This document shows positions 35,601 to 45,278 of a DNA stretch of 64,000 nucleotides, piece after piece. Position 1 is the first letter of the stretch, and the number at the start of each line of letters is the position of its first letter. Source of the stretch: Nematopogon swammerdamellus (Eukaryota; Arthropoda; Insecta; Lepidoptera; Adelidae); the NCBI GenBank assembly GCA_946902875.1, contig OX336338.1, positions 12,205,971 to 12,269,970 on the forward strand, in the 5' to 3' direction. The notes beneath the pieces were generated by a model. That model had not been told where the DNA came from. It worked only from the letters and a program-made list of their open reading frames with translations, and did no database searches. A program made the position numbers and the translations under genes.

Positions 35601-38600
35601 GAAAGTAAAAAGGAAAAAAGTTTTGGCCGAAATAGTGAAAAAAAAAAGGATTTTTTCGGATTTTTTTATTTTGGCGCTCGATATTTTGGAAACGAAGAAT
35701 GATATCAAACTTTTAGAAAAATTCCTCTGGACAATTTTGTCAGCTACAATTTGAGCCTAAAACAAAGACGACCGGGTTAAGGGTTTGCCCTGTAGCTCAA
35801 CCTTTTTGAAAAAATAAATTCACAGATTTCGTGCCTCACACGACTATCGAGCACATTGGAAATGAATCTACGGAATTCGAAAAAATATTGTCGCTGAGCG
35901 ACACGAGAAAGTCGGGATAAGGAAGTTGGGTTAGGTTAGTTGGGGTCTGATGATGGAGCCGGAAGGAAGCCATAGGAACTCCTAAACTACACATGATAAG
36001 TCCGTCGTTTTTGGGCTCGTTGGATTTGTCGTCGCAAGTACTCTTGTCATATATGATGTCGACTTGGTATGGACTATGACTAATATTGACATAATATTTC
36101 GAATTACCCATTACCTATGAATTATTATTTATTCATATTTAAATGTCTAAATACTTTTCCCTCGAATCCACATCTAACTAAAGCCTTATATTCACTAGGG
36201 AACAATCCTTAAGCGGGAGAGATAGGTATAATGTGTTTTTGCGTATTCTTCAATATTGTTTTTTTTTTATTACAATTACATTTTATTTAAATTAATCAAA
36301 ATAACCTAATACAATAAAATTAAACTAAAATAACTTATAAACTAAACCTAAAAAATAAATAAATAAATAAAAATTAAAACTAGGTACCTATAAATAATAT
36401 ATTTCATTTAAATTTGACAGAATCGCTGGACCGGTGCAAGTGCCAAGTACGCACGCCGCGTTACACCTCTGAATCTCAATGGCGATTCGCCGAACAAAGA
36501 AAGCTTTGGCACGGCGGTCACCAGATTTATCTACTAAAAGTTTTCCCAGTTGTTTTGGTCTGATTGAGACATCGACTTGTTTCATACTAATGGGCCTTCG
36601 GCCTCGTCTTTGGTGACTTTGTTCTTGAAACTCTTTCATTTATTCGTACCGTCGCGTCGATCGCACGAGAAAGAAGCCACGAGCAAAGGCTATTTATTAA
36701 TATTTCAATTAAAATGAGGTGCATTGCTAGCCGAGTATTTATTTTGTATTTTTAATAAACGACGTTTTTTGGTGTGCATAATACAGGTGCAGTGACACGA
36801 GGGCCGACTCGCCGTCAAGAGCCACCTGCGGCGGTCGAGTACGCACTTGAAGACACACTGCAAGCAATTCCAGTACTCGAGGAAGACTGTAAGTGCGATA
36901 ATCATCATGATCGTCGTTGTCATCATCATCACCATCATCATCACCATAATCTTTGTCATCGTCGACGTCATTGTCATCATGGTCATCATTGGTAATCGCC
37001 ATAGACTTATACCTAATTACTTTTCACTGTAAGACGATGACTCCATGATGCATTATCTTTGTTATCTTTTTCCTTAGCTACTTTCAACTAACACTTCGTC
37101 TTCCGGATAACCTGCCGACGCTGCCCCTTACAGTCAATATTCTCCACTGATTTACAATTTTGAGAGAGTATATTATTAGTATATTGCTTAGATTAGTCAT
37201 TGTTTGTTGTGATCAATAATCACGCTCAAATATTTTTTTCGTTTAAATAACCAGCATATCTCATATAGAAAAAATCTACTTAGTTGTAGGTGATGTAGCC
37301 ATCCGTGTCAGTTTACATTTTTTTTATGGAAACTGACACGGTTGGCTACATCACCTACAACGTCCGTGATGTCAGCCCATAATACCGGGTGAACTAGGTG
37401 CCATGTCAGTGCTTCCCCCTTTGATCGTGCCGACTACACTGAACTGGTCGGAAAACACAAACTATTTACATAGCCGTTTCGACCTACGTTTCATTCAGTG
37501 CGACGGTACCAACCCGGGCGGGTTAAACCCTACCAACAAGTAAGATTAGGAGGGAAGGGACCTACAGTTTTACGAGGAATCCGAACCGGGGCAGCCTTCA
37601 ACGGTCAGCGGTCACCCATCCAAGTACTGACCGCACCCAGCGTTGCTTAACATTCAATAGCGACAGTTGACTGTCTGCACCACTGAGCTATCGAGGCTGA
37701 CAAATAATTTTCTTACTTAAATTTTTGGGAATACATAAAAAAAGGATTTTAAAGAATGACATTTGTAAAGCACGTGGCCTGTGTCCTCAACACAGGTTGC
37801 GAAGTGAAAAGAGCAAATTTTGAGCCTGGCATATTATCATATCTTTATCTCTTATTACGAAGGCTAGAGAATTTTCAGAAGATGGCGGATAGCGTGATGC
37901 GGACTATATAAGAAAAAACTAAATATAGTTTACAAAATATAAAATTTTTGATGTCATAATGAGAATGTTTGGTTTCAGTCGACAAACTGATCTTAACGTC
38001 GAAACAAAAGGTCGCCATGCTTGTGAACGCCGTGGCCCGTGTCGAAGTCAATCCGGCAGTCAAGTACACTGCTCGTAACTTCTACCAGGGCATCCTGATG
38101 AGGACCATGCGCGACAATTACAAGGAGGAGGCGGTCGCAGAGGGCGGTAAGTTCATCCTTGTTATAGGTACTTCATCATCACACCTAGCACAATTAATTG
38201 TGCTGTGCACATCTACGATATGCACGGAACTCAGATGGGTTTTAACTACAGGCCACTTTCATGTGTGACAGACAACTTGGTCCACTGAGCGACCCATTCC
38301 TGATGTAACCGCGAAATTCCAGATGATCTCGCAGCATGTGATCCAACGTAGCTACCCAAAATAACTATATGCTTTTTTGATGATCTTACCCACGATCATA
38401 ATGCCATTTATAGGATAGAAGTTTGAGTTTGCCTATTTCAAAATAGTGGCACCTACCTACCAGTTAATATTTCTTCTATTAGGGAAGATGAGCATTAAAA
38501 TTTTAATGGCGGAAAAAATAAACCGAAAAATTAGATGAAAAACGCCGAAAGAATTATCGCGATAGGCATTAAATTGAATTTTTTTAAAATGTTTAAAGTT

Positions 38601-41600
38601 GAATATCTTGAGCGCTCTCTAAACAAATTGTGAATCAATCAAAGGTTTCCAATTTTTTGGAAACCTTTCCGAATACACTTCCATTTTTGGAAGCTTATTT
38701 AAATCACACATTGTGATATAGGTACGCCTCCATGGTTGGAAACTTATCACAAATTTTGATTTAAATGAGCTTCTAATATGAAACGGTAATCGGAAAGGTT
38801 TCTAATCACAACTGAAGTCTCAGTTTTTAAGCCAGTTTCAGGAATATAATATAAGAGGTAGGGACGTTGGACTATCTTATGCTTGCACGGGAACACACGT
38901 CGCCGAGCTAGAACGGTTGGCTACATCACCTACAACATCTGTGATGTCAGCCCATAACACCGGATGAACTTGGTGCCACGTCAGTGCTTCCCTTCGGCCG
39001 TGCCGGCTACACTGAACTGAACGGAAAACACAAACTATTTCCATAGCCGTTTCGACCGACCTTTCATTCAGTGCGGTGGTACCAACCCGAGCGGGTTAAA
39101 CCCTACCATCTAGTAATCTAAGAAGGGAGTCATATCCCTTAGCTTGCGGGGAGCGGAGGCGACGACGCTATTGGCGAATGAGAGCTAAGCGAAAAAAGTG
39201 TAAGTCTTCGATCGACTTTTGCTACAGCACCATGGAGAATAGAGACTATTCTCCATGGTACTGTAGCAAAAGTGTCGCGTCGGTCGAAGACTTGTTTCAA
39301 CCCGTGTATTGAAAAGTGATTTGACGATTGTCGACTTGGTCGAATTTTGTAAATTTAATTGGTCGATTTTGTCAACTTTTGTCGGCTTTTGTTAACTTGT
39401 CAACTTTGACGAATGTGGTCAACTTTTGTAGATTTTTGTCAGCTTTTATTCACTTCCGTCGACTTCTGTCAACTTTTGTCCACTTTAGTCAATTTCTGTC
39501 GACTTTTGTCAACTTTTGTCATATTTGGTAACTTTTGTCGACTTTTATTTACTTTTACCGACTTTGGTAAACCTTTGTCAAGTTTTGTCAACTTTGACAA
39601 CTTTTGTCGACTTCTGTCGACTTCTGTCGACTTTTGTCAACTTTTGTCGACTTTTGACGACTTTTGTCAATTTTTGTCAACTTTGGTAAACTTTGGTCGA
39701 CAATAGTTGATTTTTTTTACAAAAGTTGACAAAAATCGGCAGAAGTCGACAGAAGTCGACAAAAGTCGATAAAAGTGGAAAAAATCTACAAAAGTTGACA
39801 AAATTCGCAAGTTGACGAAAGTTAACAAAAGTAGAAAAGAGTGTAAAAAAATTGACGAGAGGCGTAAGATTACTTGATTACTTGATTACAAACATACCTA
39901 AGAACCATCCCGGTTAAATCAGCTTTCTAATAAAAAAAAAACATCCAAATCGGTCCATCCGTTTAGGAGCTACGGTGCCACAGACTGACACACAGACATA
40001 GGCGTCAAACTTATAACACCCCTCCTTTTGCGTCGGGGGTTAAAAATAAAGTATGTTTTGGTGAGTTTTGGTCTCTCGCCAAATCTGTCGAGTCGAATTT
40101 CTGCCGCTCCTCACTTCCGCCTCTGCAATGTCCTGGGGGCTCACTATGCCTATGCGACTGGGTCGCCGACTTCCTTTCCCTTCCTATAGGCGTAGCATTC
40201 AGGTCCTGGTGGACGGTTGCTCGTCGGACGCCATATGTCAGTGAATGCCGGCGTCCCACAGGGATCTGTGTTGTCCCCCACACTGTTTCTTCTGCATATC
40301 AATGATATGCTGCCACTCGGCACGGCAACATACATTGTTATGCGGATGACAGTACGGCACACGGATCCTACACCAGTCACCCTTCATCCAGACCAGACCA
40401 GACCAGACTAGATGTTGTGGATGAGAAGAGGCGAAGACTTGTGTCTGAACTCGAACAAACGCTACGGTCTATTTCCGAATGGGGCCGCAGTAATTTGGTC
40501 GAGTTCAACGCTTCCAAGACACAAGTCTGCACGTTCAGTGCTAAAAGAACGGCGTTTACAGCAGCTCCTTATTAAGCGACCACCTCGGGGTCCACGGAGT
40601 CGAACTGTCGCACGACCTAAACTTTCGGCGCCATATCGAGGGCAAGGCCAAGCTGGCTTCTAAAAAGCTGGGCGTACTCAATAAGGTGCGACGGTACTTC
40701 ACGCCAGGTCAAATGCTGCTTTTGTATAAATCGCAGATTAGGTCCTGCTTGGAGTACTGCTCGCACTTGTGGGATGGCTCACCTAAATACCAGCTTGCGC
40801 CTTTGGATTCGATCCAGCGTCGAGCCGTGCGACTAGTGGGTGACCCCGACGACGTGTCCCGCGATCTAGAACCACTGCAACTCCGTAGGGATGTCGGCGC
40901 CCTAAGTGTGTTTAATCGCTTATTCCATGGGGAATGCTCGGACGGAGGAGCTAATTAACGCGATCCCGCCATCCCCTTTCTACCTCCGCACAACGCGCAC
41001 TGGGCAGGGATTGCATCCCTATACGCTTGACTTACCACGGACGCGTACCAATCGGTTCGACGTGACGTCACGTCGAACGCCTGGCGGTAAGTTCGATTAT
41101 TCGGCAACTTAAATTTTTGAAAATTCACAAATAATTCAGTTTCAGCGATATCGGTAAGAATCATTTCTTTCGCTGATTTTATTGTGATTTTGTAGAGATT
41201 TCTTTAAGCTAAGAAAAGTGTAAATTTATTAAATACTCATCTTCCCTAATAGGGAAGATAAGCAAGTCTTTGAAACTGCTCACCAAGGGAAGCTGTACCA
41301 AGTCGAGAATTGTTGGAAGCTTTTTGTCGGGTGGATTTGGCTGACTAACACATAAGCGCACAGAGTGCGCCAGGCCAGGACTTACTGCAGAGAGGGCATG
41401 CAAATTCCAGCGAAGAATAATATAATATTAATAACGTACCTAATGTGTTAGGTTTAATATCGTCTGTGGAGTGAACGAGAAAAAACCGTAATGCGCATAA
41501 CATCAAGGTGTAAAGTTGTTGTACAACACCTCAATCTATTGAAGTAATTTACATAGGTGCCCGAGAAAGAAAAAAAAAAATTATTTAGATACAATATAAT

Positions 41601-42683
41601 GAAAAAAGAAGCAGAAAAATTATTAAACTACTATGCCCTCTAAGTAGAAATGGAAAGACTGGACTGTGAACACACAACATGTAAAAATGTTTCCCCTTGT
41701 TACTGGCACCACCGGCATTATTTTCCTAAAATTGCCCAGAAATAATATACCTATATAGATAATACATTTCACATGATGTAATATAATCTATATATTTTGA
41801 TCGGAAACCAGTGAAACTGAGTTTTCGAAGAACGTGTTTTATATAAATCACCTTTTACAAACTTCTGCTTTCTTGGTTACGTCCCAGATGCCAGAAATCC
41901 GGAGTGGTACTCGTATTAGCCGGGGACGGTTGAAATGTCTAAATTGTTCGTCCAGTGCAGTGTAGCTCGCACGAACGATAGGGAAGTTTCAAGCGTGGCA
42001 TATCATAACATGATAGGAACTTCATGTAATGAACTGACATCATGACTCTTACTGTAAGCGAGACTGTAACGGATGTCGTCATCCATACCAAAATTGCCAG
42101 GGAGCTTAGAAAATGTTTCTGAAATGGCTATGAAAGCTGCTCGTGTTTTTCGTTCAGTCCTATATAGCGTGTAGAGTAGCAGCTCGAAAAAATGGGAAGC
42201 ACTAGCCACCATCGCCCACAGTTCAACAAGGTTAATGGGTTGCCATCACGCCTGCAGTAGATGATGTAGCCAGTGGACAACCATGTTTGGTTCCATCAAA
42301 TAAAACATTTGTTTTTGAAAACTAATTTATATTCTTCTGTATGCAGATATTTGTAGATATTATATTCCGAATAGGTATTATGTGACTGTGACAACAAGCA
42401 CTAAAATGGGAGGTTTCGAGAATATTGTTTTTCAAAATAATTAATTTTTTATGTTTTCAAAATGTTATGGAAATTACGTCAAATAGACTTTATACAGTAG
42501 ATTTGAATGTTTATTTAGGAATAAAATTAATAAATGTTGCTTTGCCTGCTTTGCTTTGTCTGTGATACAGCGCTGATCGAGTTCGAGATGGACGACCCCA
42601 ATGTGCCGAACCACGACCTAATCAAGCTGCGTAGCAAGCAGCTTGTGGAAGCTCAAGTCAGCGAGTTCGATGTCCCGGGATAA
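23666..42683 (+). CDS. ODAD3/CCDC151-like outer dynein arm docking protein (complete, 11 exons)
   Basis: Exons: 23666-23765, 24296-24495, 25033-25137, 26406-26576, 31543-31791, 32014-32184, 32847-32986, 34387-34538, 36787-36888, 37979-38146, 42571-42683. All have GT/AG borders and matching phases, and they sum to 1671 nt (556 codons plus TAA at 42681-42683). The start ATG follows an in-frame TAA at 23639. The exon-7 acceptor at 32846 is chosen because it alone keeps frame; an AG 7 bp upstream would break it. The product is almost wholly coiled-coil. '[12 protein letters not shown]' near the N-terminus and '[13 protein letters not shown]' near the C-terminus resemble the matching ends of vertebrate ODAD3, and length is similar (about 595 in human). 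ODAD3 docks outer dynein arms on ciliary/flagellar microtubules, so sperm-tail function is inferred. Introns are full of transposons. Confidence 0.83.
23830..24115 (+). pseudogene. LINE 3'-end fragment in intron 1 of the ODAD3-like gene
   Basis: Encodes '[20 protein letters not shown]' and '[20 protein letters not shown]', the conserved LINE C-terminus also seen at 29655-29810, and ends near '[10 protein letters not shown]'. 5'-truncated copy. Confidence 0.7.
25415..25680 (+). repeat. SINE-like element with LINE 3' tail
   Basis: From 'atgtcgtaaaaggcgacc' through 'ggtaccaccgcactgaatg' to 'ccgtgtcagttttcat' and an A-run (25671-25681). Sense copy of the element seen antisense at 5306-5625. Confidence 0.75.
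25986..26202. repeat. Palindromic tRNA-like element
   Basis: Two inverted arms of about 88 bp (25986-26073; 26113-26202) with one visible mismatch. Each arm carries the T arm and anticodon 3' half of a tRNA-like sequence (CCAGG-TTCGAAT-CCTGG). The minus strand also has the D-arm region ('ctgtagttggttatcgcg') in the loop, so one full tRNA-like unit plus an inverted half is present. Flanking arm sequence is AT-rich and also mirrored. Confidence 0.8.
27027..27719 (+). pseudogene. LINE endonuclease domain
   Basis: Contains '[11 protein letters not shown]', '[11 protein letters not shown]', '[15 protein letters not shown]' (Asp/Asn of the active site) and '[12 protein letters not shown]' (final Asp-His). 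The N-terminal catalytic segment is in another frame (before 27060), so the domain is broken. It ends at a stop at 27717. Confidence 0.85.
27756..29810 (+). pseudogene. LINE reverse transcriptase, frameshifted
   Basis: First frame (27756-28898): '[20 protein letters not shown]', '[13 protein letters not shown]', '[18 protein letters not shown]', '[13 protein letters not shown]', '[15 protein letters not shown]' (catalytic Asp). A frameshift near 28840 moves to the second frame: '[18 protein letters not shown]', 'IHSYADDST' (catalytic DD), thumb '[16 protein letters not shown]' and '[14 protein letters not shown]'. After a further shift near 29640, '[20 protein letters not shown]' leads to the stop near 29811. 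All RT motifs can be found, but no single frame covers them. Confidence 0.87.
30027..31314 (-). mobile_element. mariner transposon, 1288 bp, inactive
   Basis: Terminal inverted repeats of about 30 bp: TTAGGTCCTCACCTATGAAA at 30027 against the reverse complement of '..ttcataggtaagcacctaa' ending at 31314. TA duplications at 30025-30026 and 31315-31316. Lies in intron 4 of the ODAD3-like gene. Size is normal for the family. Confidence 0.92.
30108..31123 (-). pseudogene. mariner transposase, frameshifted, third catalytic Asp lost
   Basis: ATG at 31123-31121 in '[17 protein letters not shown]'. The helix-turn-helix region follows ('[17 protein letters not shown]', '[10 protein letters not shown]'), then the linker 'WVPYEFTE'. 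Catalytic positions: first Asp in 'VTCDEKWI', second in '[11 protein letters not shown]' (Lys replaces the usual Asn); the third position reads 'YSPDLAQTG', Gly instead of Asp. Frameshifts near 30370 and 30280 separate the last third (ending '[11 protein letters not shown]'). Dead copy. Confidence 0.9.
33202..34013 (+). mobile_element. Unknown 784-bp retroposon with 14-bp target duplication
   Basis: TGACTGATCGTCTG occurs at 33202-33215 and 34000-34013. The 784 bp between end in 'caataaacgatagtaaaag', like a polyadenylated 3' end. It sits inside a copy of the (GTCTGTCC)n-containing dispersed repeat, whose halves (33155-33215 and 34000-34060) are continuous if the insert is removed. A 186-codon minus-strand ORF inside has no recognisable domain. 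The start block could be the 5' part of an unrecognised LINE. Confidence 0.7.
34743..35185 (+). repeat. Tandem duplication, 218-bp unit
   Basis: 'acctataataaaatccaacg' at 34743 and 34961. The two units differ at a few positions and end in 'gcgggcacagcttgt'. The tail 'actgaaccgattttaataaa' is typical of insect dispersed repeats. Confidence 0.85.
35840..36115 (-). repeat. Dispersed repeat fragment
   Basis: Shares 'catgtgtagtttaggagttc' and the following 'ctatggc' (in antisense) with 49779-49805 and 57903-57929. The 91-codon ORF here is not recognised as a protein domain. Confidence 0.45.
36388..36639 (-). other. Unrecognised ORF of 83 codons
   Basis: Minus-strand ORF within intron 8, basic, with '[20 protein letters not shown]'. 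The wording resembles C-terminal tails of repetitive-element proteins I cannot name confidently. No splice context, so a repeat remnant is more likely than a host exon. Confidence 0.3.
36903..36985 (+). repeat. (TCA)n-type microsatellite
   Basis: Imperfect CAT/CGT triplets starting 15 bp after the donor of ODAD3-like exon 9. Confidence 0.85.
37275..37715 (-). repeat. SINE with 5S-rRNA-like and tRNA-like head; tail-to-tail with a second tail
   Basis: 37325-37715 is a full antisense SINE: LINE-type tail (37333-37540), then a head whose minus strand contains 'agtacttggatgggtgaccg' (37603-37622), the 5S rRNA intermediate promoter region, and 'gatagctcagtggtgcagac' (A-box-like). 37278-37318 is a sense tail fragment, so the two tails form a 40-bp inverted repeat around a T-run. 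Confidence 0.8.
38635..38815. mobile_element. Hairpin (MITE-like) element
   Basis: Imperfect inverted arms: 'ggaaacctttccgaatac' and 'ggaagcttatttaaatcaca' on the left against 'gatttaaatgagcttcta' and 'cggaaaggtttcta' on the right. Intronic, non-coding. Confidence 0.55.
38915..39145 (-). repeat. SINE tail, antisense
   Basis: 'aacggttggctacatcacct' to 'agaagggagtcatatccc'; same tail module as 5306-5625 and 37325-37540. Confidence 0.75.
39202..39293. repeat. Palindrome with 28-bp inner arms
   Basis: Inner arms 39215-39242 and 39246-39273 differ at one base. Outer arms AAGTCTTCGATCG and CGGTCGAAGACTT also pair. It could fold into a pre-miRNA-like stem, but nothing shows transcription on its own. 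Confidence 0.75.
39340..39865. repeat. Inverted (GTCRACTTTT)n array
   Basis: 39340-39712 is a run of 10-14-bp units built on GTCGACTTTTGTCAACTTTT, rich in SalI-type GTCGAC. 39719-39865 is the same unit in reverse complement (AAAAGTCGAC, AAAAGTTGAC). The array thus folds back on itself over roughly 150 bp. Long ORFs here simply follow the periodicity. Confidence 0.9.
39895..40045 (+). repeat. Dispersed repeat tail
   Basis: 'aatcggtccatccgtttagg' and 'ccttttgcgtcgggggttaa' form a tail typical of insect dispersed repeats. The junction to the LINE fragment lies at about 40050. Confidence 0.5.
40050..41090 (+). pseudogene. LINE (Jockey/CR1-group) RT palm to C-terminus fragment
   Basis: '[20 protein letters not shown]' (RT motif before the catalytic DD), a damaged DD region near 40338, '[20 protein letters not shown]', '[14 protein letters not shown]', '[20 protein letters not shown]' and '[19 protein letters not shown]', spread over three frames. 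Same family as 8505-8990 and 9000-9395. Intron 10 of the ODAD3-like gene. Confidence 0.82.
41100..42560. other. Intron 10 remainder; degenerate LINE tail
   Basis: About 41940-42080 looks like an eroded LINE/SINE tail ('ccagtgcagtgtagctcgca', 'tgaactgacatcatgac'). No gene recognised elsewhere in this stretch. Confidence 0.4.
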
Positions 42684-42734
42684 GTGGCAACCGGCACAAC
42701 ACAAGCATAATCTCCTAAAACAGCAGTAAACAAA

Positions 42735-42740
42735 AATAAA
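42735..42740 (+). terminator. Polyadenylation signal of the ODAD3-like gene
   Basis: AATAAA 52 bp after the stop codon. A second AATAAA is at 42954-42959. Confidence 0.6.
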
Positions 42741-43257
42741 AAGTGAATATTAGTGTGGTTTTGTAGAGACTGTTTTTAAAAGTAAAACTCTGTACCTTTC
42801 GAAATTATGTTTTGAGGGTTTATTTTTACTTATGTGGGGGAGTTTAAATTATATTGCTCTGCGCTTACTCGGAGGGACATAGAATTTTCAAAATTGTGTA
42901 ACTAACTCATGCAGTAATTCTTAAGATTGATGCTTATTCCCATAATATTTCACAATAAACGATTTTGATTTTTTAAATATATATTTTTTATATTATTATT
43001 TTAATAAAAAAATCAGATTATAACATTTAAGGAAGAGTACTTACATAAAGTTTTGATGTGATCACGTAAATAAGAGAAAACAAACGCTGCTTCACTCGGC
43101 GCAGCGACCGAGGCTTCTTTTTACACACCCCGGGAGTATCTTCGCGCCAAAGCGGTCCTCGTCCCACAAAATCTGCCTCAACATCTAGCCGCCTCAATCA
43201 TCCAATGGTAGGATCAAAAAAAGAAATAGCAAAATACCTACATAATATTATGTACCT

Positions 43258-43450
43258 ACATTCCTACATACCACACGCTTTATCCCGACAATCGGTGTTG
43301 TTTTGTAAGAACTCTGGTAAATTACAGCACAACACCGACCACAACGTTTCGCATAGTATTAGGACAAGATATCCATCAAGCAGCAAGCAAGGCCGAAGGC
43401 CCACCTGCTTCATGACTCGGTGGAAGGACAGAGCCGTGAGAGCCTGTATA
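43258..43450 (+). repeat. Dispersed repeat, copy 1 of a pair
   Basis: Shares 'aatcggtgttg', 'ggtaaattacagcac', 'acaccgaccac', 'atcaagcagcaag' and 'catgac..ggtg' with 44390-44585 in the same order. Between the two convergent host genes. Confidence 0.7.
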
Positions 43451-44389
43451 TGTTAAATCAAAATGTAGTTACTATTCCTTTAAAATATTGTTTTTGTTCA
43501 TAAACTTATTTCCCGTAAGTGTTAAAGATAGATTAGGTATAAATTGTTGTTCAATAAATGCATAATAGTTAATGCATTAAGTAGGAGACGATTAACGATG
43601 ACGAATAGCTGACAATACAGATTAACATTTAATTAGCCTAAAAGGTTTGCATTTAATAATAACAGGTTGCTCATAATATTATCTTAAAATCCATTAAATT
43701 ATACAAATGAGCCTAACCGTAGATTTATAGGTAATATAAACCACATATAAACAAATAGAATGTTTAGGAAATAAAACGCACAATACAATCAACATTATAT
43801 TCATAAATAATAAAATGCCACTGCGAATTAAAGGTATTGCCGCTAAGACTATAAACAAACTAAATTACAACAGCTTAAAAGCTATGAGTATAAACTAAAG
43901 GTTATTATATAATATATATAATATTGCCGAGTCAGATTCTTGATATACCGCACTGTACCGCTGACGTTGAAGTCATTTTAGGGATCTGAAAACAGGAAAA
44001 TTGTACAAAGCAAAATTTATTTAAAAAAAAAAAACGAGCGACCATCCGTCTGAATTTATTATTAAAAAATTTTTATTATTGTGTAAATATTTTGTCCCAC
44101 TCTATTTTATTAAAGTATGTAGCTATTTCACGGGAAAAGTCTGAAACTCTTTAATCAAGTGCATCAAACTGTATGAACGCCGCACCGATCGAAACGACTA
44201 TGAAAACAATTAGAATTTTCCATGCAATTCAATCTAGCCGGCACGATCAAAGGGAAGCACTGCCACTGGCAGTGCCATGTCGCCTCGATCACGAAGGTGC
44301 GATGGGCTAACATGACGGAACGCTAAGCGCTATGCGTGACGCATTGATCGAAATGTATGGGCAGCATACATATAGTAAATTTAGTACAT

Positions 44390-44585
44390 ACATACTACAC
44401 GCTGTCACGATAATCGGTGTAACCACAGTAATCGGTGTCGTGCTGCAAGCACCCCGGTAAATTACAGCACTACACCGACCACCACGTTCAGGAAGGTATT
44501 AGGAAAGGATACTATCAAGCAGCAAGTAAGCATGAAAACCCATCTGCTGCATGACACGGTGAAAGGACCGTGTCAAGGTGGCTAT
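44390..44585 (+). repeat. Dispersed repeat, copy 2 of a pair
   Basis: Same order of blocks as 43258-43450, diverged. 44220-44300 additionally resembles the SINE tail ('tctagccggcacgatcaaag'). Confidence 0.65.
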
Positions 44586-45278
44586 TTCATCTTTATTCCT
44601 TAGAGGAGACATAAGTAAGGTTTAGTATTTCGCTGAAAGTACTATTAGATAACTGTTGGTTGCGGAACGGAACACTCCGAATTGCCTTTGACCGCGCTTT
44701 TTAGGATTCCGTACAGCGACGCTGGCAGGGACCCTTCTAAAATCGGTCAGGCGTCTGTCTGTCACAGCCAACGAGTAGGTTACAGCATGAAGATCCTATA
44801 CGGCTACAGCGATCCTCTAGCTTGAAACTTTAGATGTTTATAGATTTCCGAGAGGCAGCAAAATATAAAGATCATTATAGGAGCATTATATATTATTATA
44901 GTCGAGCGTTTAGAAGTTTTCCAATAGACAGGGAGCCCGACTACAGCATTTTCGATCAACTGATCAACTTTGTTTTTATTATTAGTTTGGGTGCACGTGG
45001 TAAGTTGTGAAAAATAAAAGATCGACAGTTAGGAAGGTTATCAAATAAAAAGTTTGTACTGTACATATTAAACTTATTTTACGTTTCTTACTAAGCTTAC
45101 TACCTCAACGAGGGATTTCGTACTATTATTGCTTAAAAATAATAAGTTCTTATAAATAAATATGTTGGTTCATTGGTGCATACCTACATAGGTACTTAAA
45201 TTATATAAATGTGGTATATGTATACCCATGTACCTTAGCTTTGGTCGTCATGGGAATGAAGAGGTGAATTATGATGGT

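Noticed and set aside
36705..37032. Met/Asp/His-rich ORFs on both strands
   Set aside because: Translations of the CAT/CGT microsatellite next to exon 9.
39413..39706. 97-codon periodic ORF
   Set aside because: Follows the GTCRACTTTT satellite periodicity; no reason to think it is translated.
39340..39865. CRISPR-like array
   Set aside because: Units are short and contiguous without unique spacers, and the genome is animal.
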